Assembly: GCA_002436505.1 (NCBI GenBank)
Contig: DJML01000023.1
Location: 1 to 8,014 of the forward strand
Source: Bacteroidetes bacterium UBA6491
GTDB taxonomy: Bacteria > Bacteroidota > Bacteroidia > NS11-12g > UBA9320
Direction: 5' to 3'
DNA: 8,014 bases
Positions within the stretch are counted from its first letter, which is position 1. Each line of letters opens with the position of its first letter. Shown here piece after piece: positions 1-6,581 of this stretch. The notes under the pieces were generated by a model. That model had not been told where the DNA came from. It saw nothing but the letters and a program-made list of their open reading frames with translations, and did not search any database. A program made the translations under genes and the position numbers.

Positions 1-995
1 CTTATATGGCCTGTGATCTTCTTTACGTTGGCATCGGCCTGTAAAGAACTTCTGGAGACGTTAAGCGGAATGTCAGGAGAATCGATCACGCCATGAAGGA
101 GCATCAGGTAATCCGGTACAATATCCTTTACATCATCGGTAACATATACCTGGTTGCTGAAAAGCTGAATTTTGTTTCTGTTGGGATCGACCTCATTTGT
201 GATCTTAGGAAAATAAAGTATTCCAGTTAGATTGAATGGAAAATCTACATTCAAATGGATCCAAAACATAGGGTCCTCCGACATCGGGTAAAGGGTCTTG
301 TAAAACTCGAGATAATCCTCGTCCTTCAGTTCAGTAGGAGATTTCTTCCACAGTGGTTGTGTCTGGTTGATGATCTTTCCTTCAAATTCGATCTCAATTG
401 GAAGAAATTTGCAATACTTGTTAAGCATTGTGCCTATCCTGTGACTGGAAAGAAACTCTGAAGACTCCTCATTGATGTGAAGTATAATGTCAGTTCCGTA
501 CTTTTTTCTGGTTCCTTTTGTTATTTTAAAGTCGGTCGTTCCTTCGCACTGCCAGCGAGCGGCTTCTGCACCTTCAGCATAGCTCAGCGTGTGGATCTCG
601 ACTTTGTCAGAGACCATGAAGGATGAATAGAACCCAAGCCCGAAATGACCAATTATATTCGCATCTTCCTTGCTGTCCTTAAATTTTTCAACGAATTCTT
701 CTGCTCCTGAAAAAGCGATCTGATTAATGAATTTGTCGATTTCATCAGCTGTCATACCAATACCTCTGTCCGAGATGGTAATGGTTCTTTTTCCTTCATC
801 TACTTTTACGGTTATCTTTTGATCCGTAAGTTCAATCTTGGCTTCGCCCCTGGAAACCAATACTTTAAGTTTTTGCGTGGCATCTACGGCATTCGAGATC
901 AATTCCCTTAAAAAGATCTCATGGTCCGTATAAAGGAACTTCTTTATAATGGGAAAAATATTTTCTGTATTAACCTGAACTTTTCCTTTTTGCAT
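1..995 (-). CDS. htpG: Molecular chaperone HtpG (Hsp90 family), C-terminal part beyond window
   Basis: Bacterial Hsp90, a cytosolic ATP-dependent homodimeric chaperone that helps fold and remodel client proteins. I translated this open frame by hand: it starts at the ATG at 995-993 and stays open to the left edge, giving 331 complete codons of an expected 600-odd. The N-terminal GHKL ATPase domain is intact. It shows FLRELISNAVDA (residues 28-39) with catalytic Glu31 and Mg-binding Asn35, DRGIGM (76-81) with the adenine-contacting Asp76, and the glycine lid motif GHFGLGF (116-122). The middle domain follows, with YPMSEDPMFWIHLN and the catalytic-loop LNVSRSSLQ, whose Arg (about residue 315) reaches the ATP phosphate in this family. 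The rest of the middle domain and the C-terminal dimerisation domain lie outside. No clear Shine-Dalgarno precedes the ATG, which is normal for Bacteroidota. It is separated from the upstream phoH gene by 218 bases, so it probably has its own promoter. I found no CIRCE operator or convincing promoter there. Confidence 0.97.
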   Translation of the reverse strand, partial: MQKGKVQVNTENIFPIIKKFLYTDHEIFLRELISNAVDATQKLKVLVSRGEAKIELTDQKITVKVDEGKRTITISDRGIGMTADEIDKFINQIAFSGAEEFVEKFKDSKEDANIIGHFGLGFYSSFMVSDKVEIHTLSYAEGAEAARWQCEGTTDFKITKGTRKKYGTDIILHINEESSEFLSSHRIGTMLNKYCKFLPIEIEFEGKIINQTQPLWKKSPTELKDEDYLEFYKTLYPMSEDPMFWIHLNVDFPFNLTGILYFPKITNEVDPNRNKIQLFSNQVYVTDDVKDIVPDYLMLLHGVIDSPDIPLNVSRSSLQADANVKKITGHI

Positions 996-1147
996 ATTCT
1001 TTCAATTTGGACATTGTTATTCAAAAACCAGACCAAAGATCAAAGAACTGACTGAATTGCAGGTCACCTGACGAATTTTCACTATTAACAAGGGCAACCA
1101 GTGGCCAAAGGCTCTATAGTGGTCATAAATGACATTTATTATTCTGG

Positions 1148-1179
1148 ATCTTGCCTCATGGGAGAATTGCCCTCAAGAT
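1148..1179 (-). repeat. Imperfect inverted repeat downstream of phoH, possible weak terminator
   Basis: ATCTTG (1148-1153) pairs perfectly with CAAGAT (1174-1179), and GGG (1160-1162) can pair inside it with CCC (1170-1172). It lies 35 bases past the phoH stop, in the 218-base gap before htpG. It could end phoH transcription, but no run of T follows on the minus strand, so a canonical intrinsic terminator is not supported. The rest of the gap (996-1213) holds no open frame longer than about 16 codons and no clear Bacteroidota promoter. The nearest -7-like match is GATCTTTG (1041-1034 on the minus strand), with one mismatch and no -33 box. Confidence 0.25.
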
Positions 1180-1213
1180 TTCCGTCATCTTAATAAAAAT
1201 GAATAAAAAGCAA

Positions 1214-2545
1214 TTACAAAAGTTGATTTGCAAGGTTCGCTAACTCGCTTCTTTCTCCTTTTTGCAGAGTGATGTGGGCAAAAAGCGGATTGTTCTTCAC
1301 TTTGTCAATGACATAAGAAAGTCCATTGCTTTCTGCATCCAGATACGGGGTGTCGATCTGATTAATGTCACCGGTCAGAACGATTTTGGTATTCTCTCCG
1401 GCACGTGTAATGATCGTTTTAACTTCATGTGGAGTAAGGTTCTGCGCTTCATCGACAATGAAGAAGACATTCGCCAGTGTTCTGCCCCGTATAAAAGCAA
1501 GAGGCGCAATGGTTATCTTCTCATTCTGAACCATGTCGTCGATCCTGGCGTATTCCTTATCGCGTTCACTGAACTGATTTTTGATATACTTAAGGTTGTC
1601 CCATATAGGTTGCATATATGGATCAACTTTTGAATTTATGTCACCGGGTAAAAATCCAAGATCCTTGTTGCTTAAAGGAACAATAGGACGGGTAACATAG
1701 ATCTGCTGGAACTTTGACCGTTGCTCAAGTGCAGATGCGAGAGCCAGCAATGTTTTTCCGCTTCCTGCTACCCCGCGTATCGTCACTAGCCGTATGTGAG
1801 GATCCATTAGAGCCCTGATGGCAAATGTTTGTTCCGCATTTTTAGGCTTAATGCGTGTAATGGTCTCTTTTTCTACCCGATCGATTATATTTTCAGCGCT
1901 GTTATATACTCCCAGGACCGATTTCCGGCCATTTTTCAGAATATAAAAATGATTGCTTGCGAGTTCGGTAATTTTTAATTCTGCAGCCGTAGCCTTATTA
2001 GTCGTGAACATTTCATCGATCACATTGGATTCAATGCCCTCTATGGTCGTCATTCCGGTATACAGGACATCAAGATCCTTGACTTTCCCCGTCTCGTAAT
2101 CTTCTGCAAAAAGATTAACAGATCGTGCTTTTACACGAAGGCAAATGTCTTTTGAAACAAGAATCACCTTTAATTTCGGATGATCAAGCTGGAGGTCGAG
2201 GCAGGTATGAATGATCTGGTTGTCGATCTTATGCTCATCATAGGGGGCCAGTTCCTTGTATTTCTTGCTCGACGGCATTATCACTTTTAACTTCCCCTTG
2301 TTTTCGCCTGGCAGAGGGACCCAGCTCGTAAGAAGATGCTCCTTTGATAATTCATTAAGGAATCGAATGAAACTTCTGGCCTCATAATGTTTGGTATCGT
2401 TGCCTTTTTTGAATTTATCCAGCTCTTCAAGGACCTGGATTGGTATGATTACATCATGCTCCTCAAAATTTGTTACCGCATCATGGTCAAATAAAATGAC
2501 GGATGTATCAAGTACAAATAGTTTATTTACATTCTTCTCAGCCAT
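1214..2545 (-). CDS. phoH: PIN-PhoH fusion ATPase (PhoH2/YlaK type)
   Basis: This 443-residue protein joins an N-terminal PIN ribonuclease-like domain to a PhoH P-loop ATPase. Fusions of this type (PhoH2) are described as RNA helicase/ribonucleases in mycobacteria. The name PhoH comes from E. coli phosphate starvation and does not prove a phosphate role here. PIN domain, about residues 8-155: LDTSVILFD with Asp13, the VLEELDKFK motif (38-46), Asp108 and SKD/FAED (Asp133, Asp149) give the expected acidic cluster. ATPase, about 235-443: NAEQ with a Q-motif-like Gln239, Walker A GVAGSGKT (258-265), RPIVP (286-290), Walker B FFIVDEAQN (361-369), and TGDINQID (391-398), the sensor motif. Length and motif order match full-length homologues, so it looks intact. 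The ATG at 2545 opens the conserved domain directly; an ATG four bases upstream is out of frame. No antitoxin-like small gene lies upstream, unlike the mycobacterial phoAT-phoH2 pair. It is probably a single-gene unit, because a terminator lies between it and the transporter upstream. Confidence 0.93.
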   Translation of the reverse strand: MAEKNVNKLFVLDTSVILFDHDAVTNFEEHDVIIPIQVLEELDKFKKGNDTKHYEARSFIRFLNELSKEHLLTSWVPLPGENKGKLKVIMPSSKKYKELAPYDEHKIDNQIIHTCLDLQLDHPKLKVILVSKDICLRVKARSVNLFAEDYETGKVKDLDVLYTGMTTIEGIESNVIDEMFTTNKATAAELKITELASNHFYILKNGRKSVLGVYNSAENIIDRVEKETITRIKPKNAEQTFAIRALMDPHIRLVTIRGVAGSGKTLLALASALEQRSKFQQIYVTRPIVPLSNKDLGFLPGDINSKVDPYMQPIWDNLKYIKNQFSERDKEYARIDDMVQNEKITIAPLAFIRGRTLANVFFIVDEAQNLTPHEVKTIITRAGENTKIVLTGDINQIDTPYLDAESNGLSYVIDKVKNNPLFAHITLQKGERSELANLANQLL

Positions 2546-2683
2546 ACATCGAAATGTTACGTGAAGTTACTACGGATTATGTCGAAATTAAATGTCAAAT
2601 TGATTCAACCTTTCCACATTTGGGGGATAAAAAACAGGATTGTTCTTACAGCTAAAATCTAATGTGGCGTAAGCAGGTTATTG

Positions 2684-2699
2684 TTAGATGATTATCTAA
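2684..2699. promoter_or_regulatory. Perfect 16-bp dyad upstream of phoH, possible operator
   Basis: TTAGAT-GATT-ATCTAA is a perfect 6-bp inverted repeat with a 4-base spacer, about 139 bases upstream of the phoH start and 59 bases beyond the transporter's terminator hairpin. Its size suits a dimeric regulator site or a small hairpin in the phoH leader. In such an AT-rich spacer a dyad of this size can also arise by chance. No flanking -33/-7 pair was found. Confidence 0.25.
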
Positions 2700-2744
2700 A
2701 ATTGATTAAAAATGTGTTAAAAAGACTGGGAACATGATAAGTGA

Positions 2745-2793
2745 TAATAAAGAAGAACCGGCTGTTCTCGGTTAATTGAAGAGAATCAGCCGG
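2745..2793 (-). terminator. Intrinsic terminator of the Na/Pi cotransporter gene
   Basis: On the minus strand, 45 bases past the stop codon at 2838, CCGGCTG (2793-2787) pairs with CAGCCGG (2764-2758). The stem continues with TTCTC/GAGAA after a one-base bulge, giving 12 base pairs around an 11-base loop. The stem is followed by a T-rich tail, TTCTTCTTTATTATC. This is the strongest hairpin in the window. It isolates phoH from the upstream transporter. Read on the plus strand it is followed by only a moderate T-rich stretch, and no plus-strand gene ends there. Confidence 0.8.
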
Positions 2794-2837
2794 CCCTGGA
2801 TTTTAATTTAATAATGTTCTGAACTTTCAGCGATCTA

Positions 2838-4955
2838 TCAGATCTGACCAGCTATTGCTTCGTTAACATTTATTATATGGTCTCCAACGCGTTCGATCGA
2901 TGCAAATAAATTACTGTAGATCATACCGGCTTTAACCTTGTAGTTCCCTTTTTCGATATTTCTCAGATGTTCTTTTCTGATTTTATTTCGAAGTTCATTT
3001 ATCTCATTTTCCTTTTCACGTGCTTTGTCAAGATTAACATGTTCGTAGTCTTTGTCAAGGTGCTCCTGCATGATATCAAAAGCTTCATCTACCTTGTCTA
3101 GCATGTTGCTCAGCTTATCCCTCTGCGTTTGATTGAACCAGACCTTATCTTCATTTTTACGCTCAATTCCAATTGACATAACATAGTAAATGTCTGCGAT
3201 ACGTTCAAGATCATTAACGATCGAAAGGATACTACGAACCCTTAAAGAAGCCTTTGGTGTTAGTTCACCTTCAGAAACTCGGGTCAGATAGTTGGTTATC
3301 TCTATCTCAATGCGATCTGTTATTTCTTCATATTTAGCGATCTTCTTGATCAGTTTTTTCCTCTTTTTGGTATCCGTTTCATTGATAAGATCTTTCATCT
3401 TACCATTCATGCGGTGCGTTAACGTGGCGAACTTTGCTGCTTCCTTTTTTGCCTCAAGGATCGATAATTCAGGAGTGGTAACAAGTCCTGAGCTAATATA
3501 TTCCAGTCTGAATATTTCGTCCTCTTCACCTTTTGAAGGTACGCTAAAGGTTGCTATTTTGACAAGCAGCGGTACGAAACCGATCATAAGAAGAACATTC
3601 ACCAGGTTGAAAGTAGTATGGAATGCCGCCAGGGCGATCGTGGCCGACTCTCCGTCAGTAAATGGATCACCAGGCACTATTGCTGCTACTAATTTTAAAA
3701 AGAACGGGATCAGAAAGACCATCCATGTCACACCGATGACATTAAACATAGAGTGTATACGTGCTGATCGTTTTGCGTGAACATTTCCCACAAGAGACGC
3801 CAATTCTGCAGTTATCGTTGTACCGATATTTTCTCCCAGGATCATGGCTGCACCGACGTCAAAAGGTATGATCCCTTTGAGCACCATGGTGAGGGTCAGA
3901 GCCATTGCTGCACTTGAAGACTGTATAACGATCGTAACCAGGGTACCCAGTATTACAAACATGAATCTTCCTAGCAACGGAGAGTCTGAGTATTGAGTAA
4001 AGAATCCTATCAATGGAGAAGTGTGGTCAAGATTTGGCACTGCATCTTTAAGAGCACCTAAGCCCATGAACAATAACGCAAAACCAATGATTGTGTTAGC
4101 TGTGGCTTTGGTCTTCGACTTGGCAAAAAATAGCATTGGTGCACCAATACTGATAATTACAAGCGAATAAGCTGATATACTTATCTTAAATCCGAATACC
4201 GAGATCAACCATCCGGTTATTGTGGTTCCTATATTTGCGCCCATCATAACCCCGGCCGATTCGACCAGAGAAAGTAGTCCGGCATTTACGAAACTAACCG
4301 TCATTACTGTTGTAGCCGAGGAGGATTGTAGTAACCCGGTGATAAGAAAACCACTGATCACACCGAAGTACCGGTTTGAGGTCATTCCGCCAAGAATCTG
4401 TCTCATCTTGCCACCAGCCCTTTGCTGCAAGCCTTCGCTCATAAGCTTCATACCGAAGATGAAAAGTCCCAGAGAACCTATAAGAATGAGTATCCTGACA
4501 ATTCCCCATGGCCTTTCTGTTTCTAATTTGCCTGCAGATGACCATACCATTTCCTCTGAGTCCTCAAATTCTTCAGGAGACATATTGATCAGTTTGCCAC
4601 CGTCTTTCCTTGAACCAACCTCCCATATATACTTCTCAGCGCCGGCGAGATAGTCAATGGTCGTTGTGGTGCGGTCCCCAGAGATCACATTGGAATATTT
4701 CCACGGCTTGTCCTTGTCAATTTTCCTTTTATATCGGATCACAAGTTGATCAACTTTTCCTACAACAGAATAGTCAAGATTCCAGGAAAGACTTCCTGAA
4801 GCTTCTTTTCCTTTTGCATGAAGATTCTGAAATGATTCAGATGTGATCTCAGTTAGAACCGGCTGTTCCTGAATGGTGTCAGTAGAATCATTCTGAGCGA
4901 AACTGTAAAGAAAGCCGGACAAGGCTAATGCGGTGATAATGAGGTGTTTGTGCAT
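2838..4955 (-). CDS. Na+/phosphate cotransporter with N-terminal FN3-like domain and C-terminal PhoU domain
   Basis: This 705-residue inner-membrane protein belongs to the NptA/YjbB-type Na/Pi-cotransporter family, which moves inorganic phosphate with sodium. Residues 1-20 form a signal peptide with probable cleavage SFA|QN. Residues about 45-120 look like a fibronectin-III-like beta-sandwich: LSW (57-59), VIRYKRK (72-78), PWKY (84-87), and YIWEVGSR (109-116). An acidic linker leads to the first membrane helix at about 152. The transport core holds the two family repeats, each with QSSSA (210-214 and 345-349) and GANIGTT (239-245) or GENIGTT (374-380). Residues about 485-705 form a helical PhoU-like domain with the paired motifs DLERIADI (582-589) and IERVGDHI (687-694). 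YjbB-type proteins are about 540 residues, so the extra length is mainly the exported N-terminal domain. The start gives a clean signal peptide, and a promoter-like site lies just upstream. Direction of transport is unknown: YjbB homologues can export phosphate. No pst genes or two-component regulator are nearby. Confidence 0.93.
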   Translation of the reverse strand: MHKHLIITALALSGFLYSFAQNDSTDTIQEQPVLTEITSESFQNLHAKGKEASGSLSWNLDYSVVGKVDQLVIRYKRKIDKDKPWKYSNVISGDRTTTTIDYLAGAEKYIWEVGSRKDGGKLINMSPEEFEDSEEMVWSSAGKLETERPWGIVRILILIGSLGLFIFGMKLMSEGLQQRAGGKMRQILGGMTSNRYFGVISGFLITGLLQSSSATTVMTVSFVNAGLLSLVESAGVMMGANIGTTITGWLISVFGFKISISAYSLVIISIGAPMLFFAKSKTKATANTIIGFALLFMGLGALKDAVPNLDHTSPLIGFFTQYSDSPLLGRFMFVILGTLVTIVIQSSSAAMALTLTMVLKGIIPFDVGAAMILGENIGTTITAELASLVGNVHAKRSARIHSMFNVIGVTWMVFLIPFFLKLVAAIVPGDPFTDGESATIALAAFHTTFNLVNVLLMIGFVPLLVKIATFSVPSKGEEDEIFRLEYISSGLVTTPELSILEAKKEAAKFATLTHRMNGKMKDLINETDTKKRKKLIKKIAKYEEITDRIEIEITNYLTRVSEGELTPKASLRVRSILSIVNDLERIADIYYVMSIGIERKNEDKVWFNQTQRDKLSNMLDKVDEAFDIMQEHLDKDYEHVNLDKAREKENEINELRNKIRKEHLRNIEKGNYKVKAGMIYSNLFASIERVGDHIINVNEAIAGQI

Positions 4956-4972
4956 TGTGTTTTTGTCTTTTG

Positions 4973-4999
4973 CAAAAGTAATATTTGTATTGGAAACAA
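4973..4999 (-). promoter_or_regulatory. Bacteroidota-type promoter of the Na/Pi cotransporter gene
   Basis: On the minus strand TTG (4999-4997) is followed after 16 bases by TACTTTTG (4980-4973), a full match to the Bacteroidota -7 consensus TAnnTTTG with a slightly short spacer. It ends 17 bases before the ATG at 4955, so the transcript leader would be only about a dozen A-rich bases. That is short but compatible with the lack of a Shine-Dalgarno. No experimental support is available, and a chance match is possible. Confidence 0.4.
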
Positions 5000-5161
5000 T
5001 CGAATCGCAAAAACGTCAATTTGCCAACACGGGGATCAAATTTCACAATATGATCTATCACACCCGATAAGGTATCAATAATATGAAAATCACTTTGAAT
5101 GTAATAGAAAACGCCTCTTATTACTTCTGAACAATAGTTGCAAAAACCGGTTAATTCACTG

Positions 5162-5195
5162 GTTACATTGTCATTATGATCAGAATTGATGTAAC
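5162..5195. repeat. Inverted repeat GTTACAT-N20-ATGTAAC
   Basis: The 7-bp arms at 5162-5168 and 5189-5195 are perfectly complementary around a 20-base loop containing the palindrome TGATCA. It sits about 160 bases past the chrA stop on the minus strand and more than 200 bases upstream of the transporter start. It may be an RNA hairpin or a protein site; function is unknown. Confidence 0.35.
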
Positions 5196-5221
5196 ATAAA
5201 GATATCGAAGTGTCATGATAT

Positions 5222-5278
5222 CAACCAACAGGTGAGATTTTATGGTTGTGGAATAATATATACAGGGTCCGTTGGTTG
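5222..5278. repeat. Inverted repeat CAACCAAC ... GTTGGTTG
   Basis: The perfect 8-bp arms at 5222-5229 and 5271-5278 are separated by 41 bases. The interior also contains GGTTGTG (5244-5250), which offers an alternative partner for the left arm. It lies 75-130 bases past the chrA stop, so it may be part of the 3' untranslated region of chrA. It lacks a following T-run in the minus direction. Confidence 0.3.
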
Positions 5279-5353
5279 TTATTTTCTCACTGTTAATAAA
5301 AATTCACTCACAACAGAAGGACATTTGAACGGGTCGAAGTAACGTAATCCCTG

Positions 5354-6493
5354 TCAAAGGAATGTTTTGAGAATATAACCCACAGCAGCGCCACCTCCTA
5401 CAAGCCACATTGCGCCAATTTTGGGTAGCTTAAAAGTTATGATCGTGCTTAGGATAGCGATGGTCCATGATTGCCAGTCAATGAGCATATCTCTGCCCAG
5501 ATCAATGGTTACTGCAACCATTATTCCTACTGCCCCAATATTTACTGCATCCAGAAAGCCGGAGGCAAGCTTTGATCCCCTGATCTTAGGTACCAAAGGA
5601 TTCAGGAGTAAAACAAAAAGGAAAGAAGGCAGGAATATTCCGGAGGTCGCTGCGATGGCTCCCCACAGTCCGTTGATCTGATATCCGATGAAGGTTGCAG
5701 TGGATAGAACCGGTCCTGGAGTGAACTGGCCTATTGCAATTGCATCAAGTAGTTCCTGTTTGGTCAGCCATCCAAGTTTATTGACGAGTTCTCCATCAAG
5801 GTACGCCACCAAAACATAGCCACTGCCAAACAAAACGGCTCCGATTTTTAAAAAAACAAGGAATAATTTAGCGGTCGATATTGTTTTGATTGTCGATGTA
5901 CCTGCGGTAAGCAATATCAAAGGGCTAAAGGACCTTAAACCTGATCCTGGCTTTCTGTCTAGAAGTCCGAACCATGCCAGACCTATCAATCCTGCTCCTA
6001 AAATTGCCATTATCTCACTTACTCCGAGGAATGAAACGACTATTACAAGGACACCAATGACGCCTAATTTCCATGTTTTAAGTGCTTTCTTGCCTAATTT
6101 CAATATAGCACTGATGATAATTGCTATTACTGCTGGTTTTATTCCAAAAAGATACGGTTCAACAGCCGGGACAGTGCCATATTCGACATAAAGCCAGGCC
6201 AATATCCCTGTCAGTATCACCGCAGGAAGAATAAAGGAAATACCTGCTATAAAAAGTCCCTTCCACCCGGCACGTTCATGACCACAATGCATGGTCATTT
6301 CGGTAGAGTTAGGTCCCGGGATAAGGTTTGTTGCTCCAACCAGATCCAAAAAATGCTGATGAGACATCCATTTTCGTTTTTCGACGACCTCTTTCTCCAT
6401 CATGGCGATGTGCGCAGCAGGACCACCAAATGCGATGAATCCTAGTTTCAAGAATACTTTGGATATTTCGATCAGGGAATTTCTTTTAGACAT
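5354..6493 (-). CDS. chrA: Chromate transporter ChrA family protein, long-chain two-domain form
   Basis: This 379-residue inner-membrane protein is of the CHR superfamily, whose studied long-chain members export chromate from the cytoplasm using the proton gradient. It shows the typical duplication. The N-terminal half (about 7-180) has FGGP (22-25) in the first helix region, then EVVEKRKWMS and NLIPGPNST (56-64). The C-terminal half (about 208-379) repeats the pattern with FGSG (222-225), GWLTKQELLDAIAIGQ and FTPGPVLSTATFIGY (257-271). About ten or more hydrophobic segments fill the rest. Length fits intact family members (about 380-400). The ATG at 6493 begins a short charged leader, as is usual. 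No chrB-type regulator or other metal-resistance gene is adjacent, so chromate as the natural substrate is inferred from family only; sulfate-like anions are possible. It follows the propeller-protein gene by 88 bases and is probably separately expressed. Confidence 0.92.
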   Translation of the reverse strand: MSKRNSLIEISKVFLKLGFIAFGGPAAHIAMMEKEVVEKRKWMSHQHFLDLVGATNLIPGPNSTEMTMHCGHERAGWKGLFIAGISFILPAVILTGILAWLYVEYGTVPAVEPYLFGIKPAVIAIIISAILKLGKKALKTWKLGVIGVLVIVVSFLGVSEIMAILGAGLIGLAWFGLLDRKPGSGLRSFSPLILLTAGTSTIKTISTAKLFLVFLKIGAVLFGSGYVLVAYLDGELVNKLGWLTKQELLDAIAIGQFTPGPVLSTATFIGYQINGLWGAIAATSGIFLPSFLFVLLLNPLVPKIRGSKLASGFLDAVNIGAVGIMVAVTIDLGRDMLIDWQSWTIAILSTIITFKLPKIGAMWLVGGGAAVGYILKTFL

Positions 6494-6518
6494 CAGGGAG
6501 TTCTCTTAAAATAGATGA

Positions 6519-6532
6519 ACCATGTAAATGGT
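6519..6532. promoter_or_regulatory. Short dyad ACCAT-GTAA-ATGGT upstream of chrA
   Basis: A perfect 5-bp inverted repeat with a 4-base spacer lies 26 bases upstream of the chrA start, within the 88-base gap. The position suits an operator or a small leader hairpin. It is too short to be convincing alone, and no good promoter pair was found beside it. The closest -7-like sequence, AATCTTTG at 6583-6576, overlaps the stop codon of the preceding gene. Confidence 0.2.
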
Positions 6533-6581
6533 GGGATTGTTTACTAAATGCCCTTAAAACTGCAGATGGAAGAATCAAAGA

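Larger units (their letters stand above)
4956..5353. other. 398-base non-coding spacer rich in short inverted repeats
   Basis: No open frame longer than about 15 codons begins with ATG here, and I recognise no RNA gene or riboswitch. The spacer is AT-rich and holds the promoter-like site above and several short dyads: the palindrome AACCGGTT (5145-5152), GTTACAT/ATGTAAC (5162-5195), two GATATC sites (5201-5206 and 5217-5222), and CAACCAAC/GTTGGTTG (5222-5278). It lies between the chrA stop and the transporter start. No clear terminator with a T-run is visible after chrA. Confidence 0.6.

Noticed and set aside
255..461. Plus-strand open frame of 68 codons
   Set aside because: It is antisense to htpG, whose frame reads unbroken across it with conserved Hsp90 motifs.
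996..1213. Heat-shock operator or promoter for htpG
   Set aside because: No CIRCE repeat is present and no TTG/TAnnTTTG pair with proper spacing was found; only one-mismatch -7-like sequences occur.
1262..1633. Plus-strand open frame of 123 codons
   Set aside because: It lies wholly antisense to the conserved ATPase domain of phoH and its translation resembles no known family.
3292..4653. Plus-strand frames at 3292-3780 and 4222-4653, and the alternative minus frame at 4294-4545
   Set aside because: All overlap the phosphate transporter, whose motifs are intact throughout. They are shadow frames.
5275..5314. GTTGT/ACAAC pairing considered as the chrA terminator
   Set aside because: The stem is only about five base pairs with a large AT-rich interior and no T-run after it in the minus direction.
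5886..6191. Plus-strand open frame of 101 codons
   Set aside because: It is antisense to chrA, and its Pro/Ile-rich translation is typical of an antisense shadow of membrane helices.
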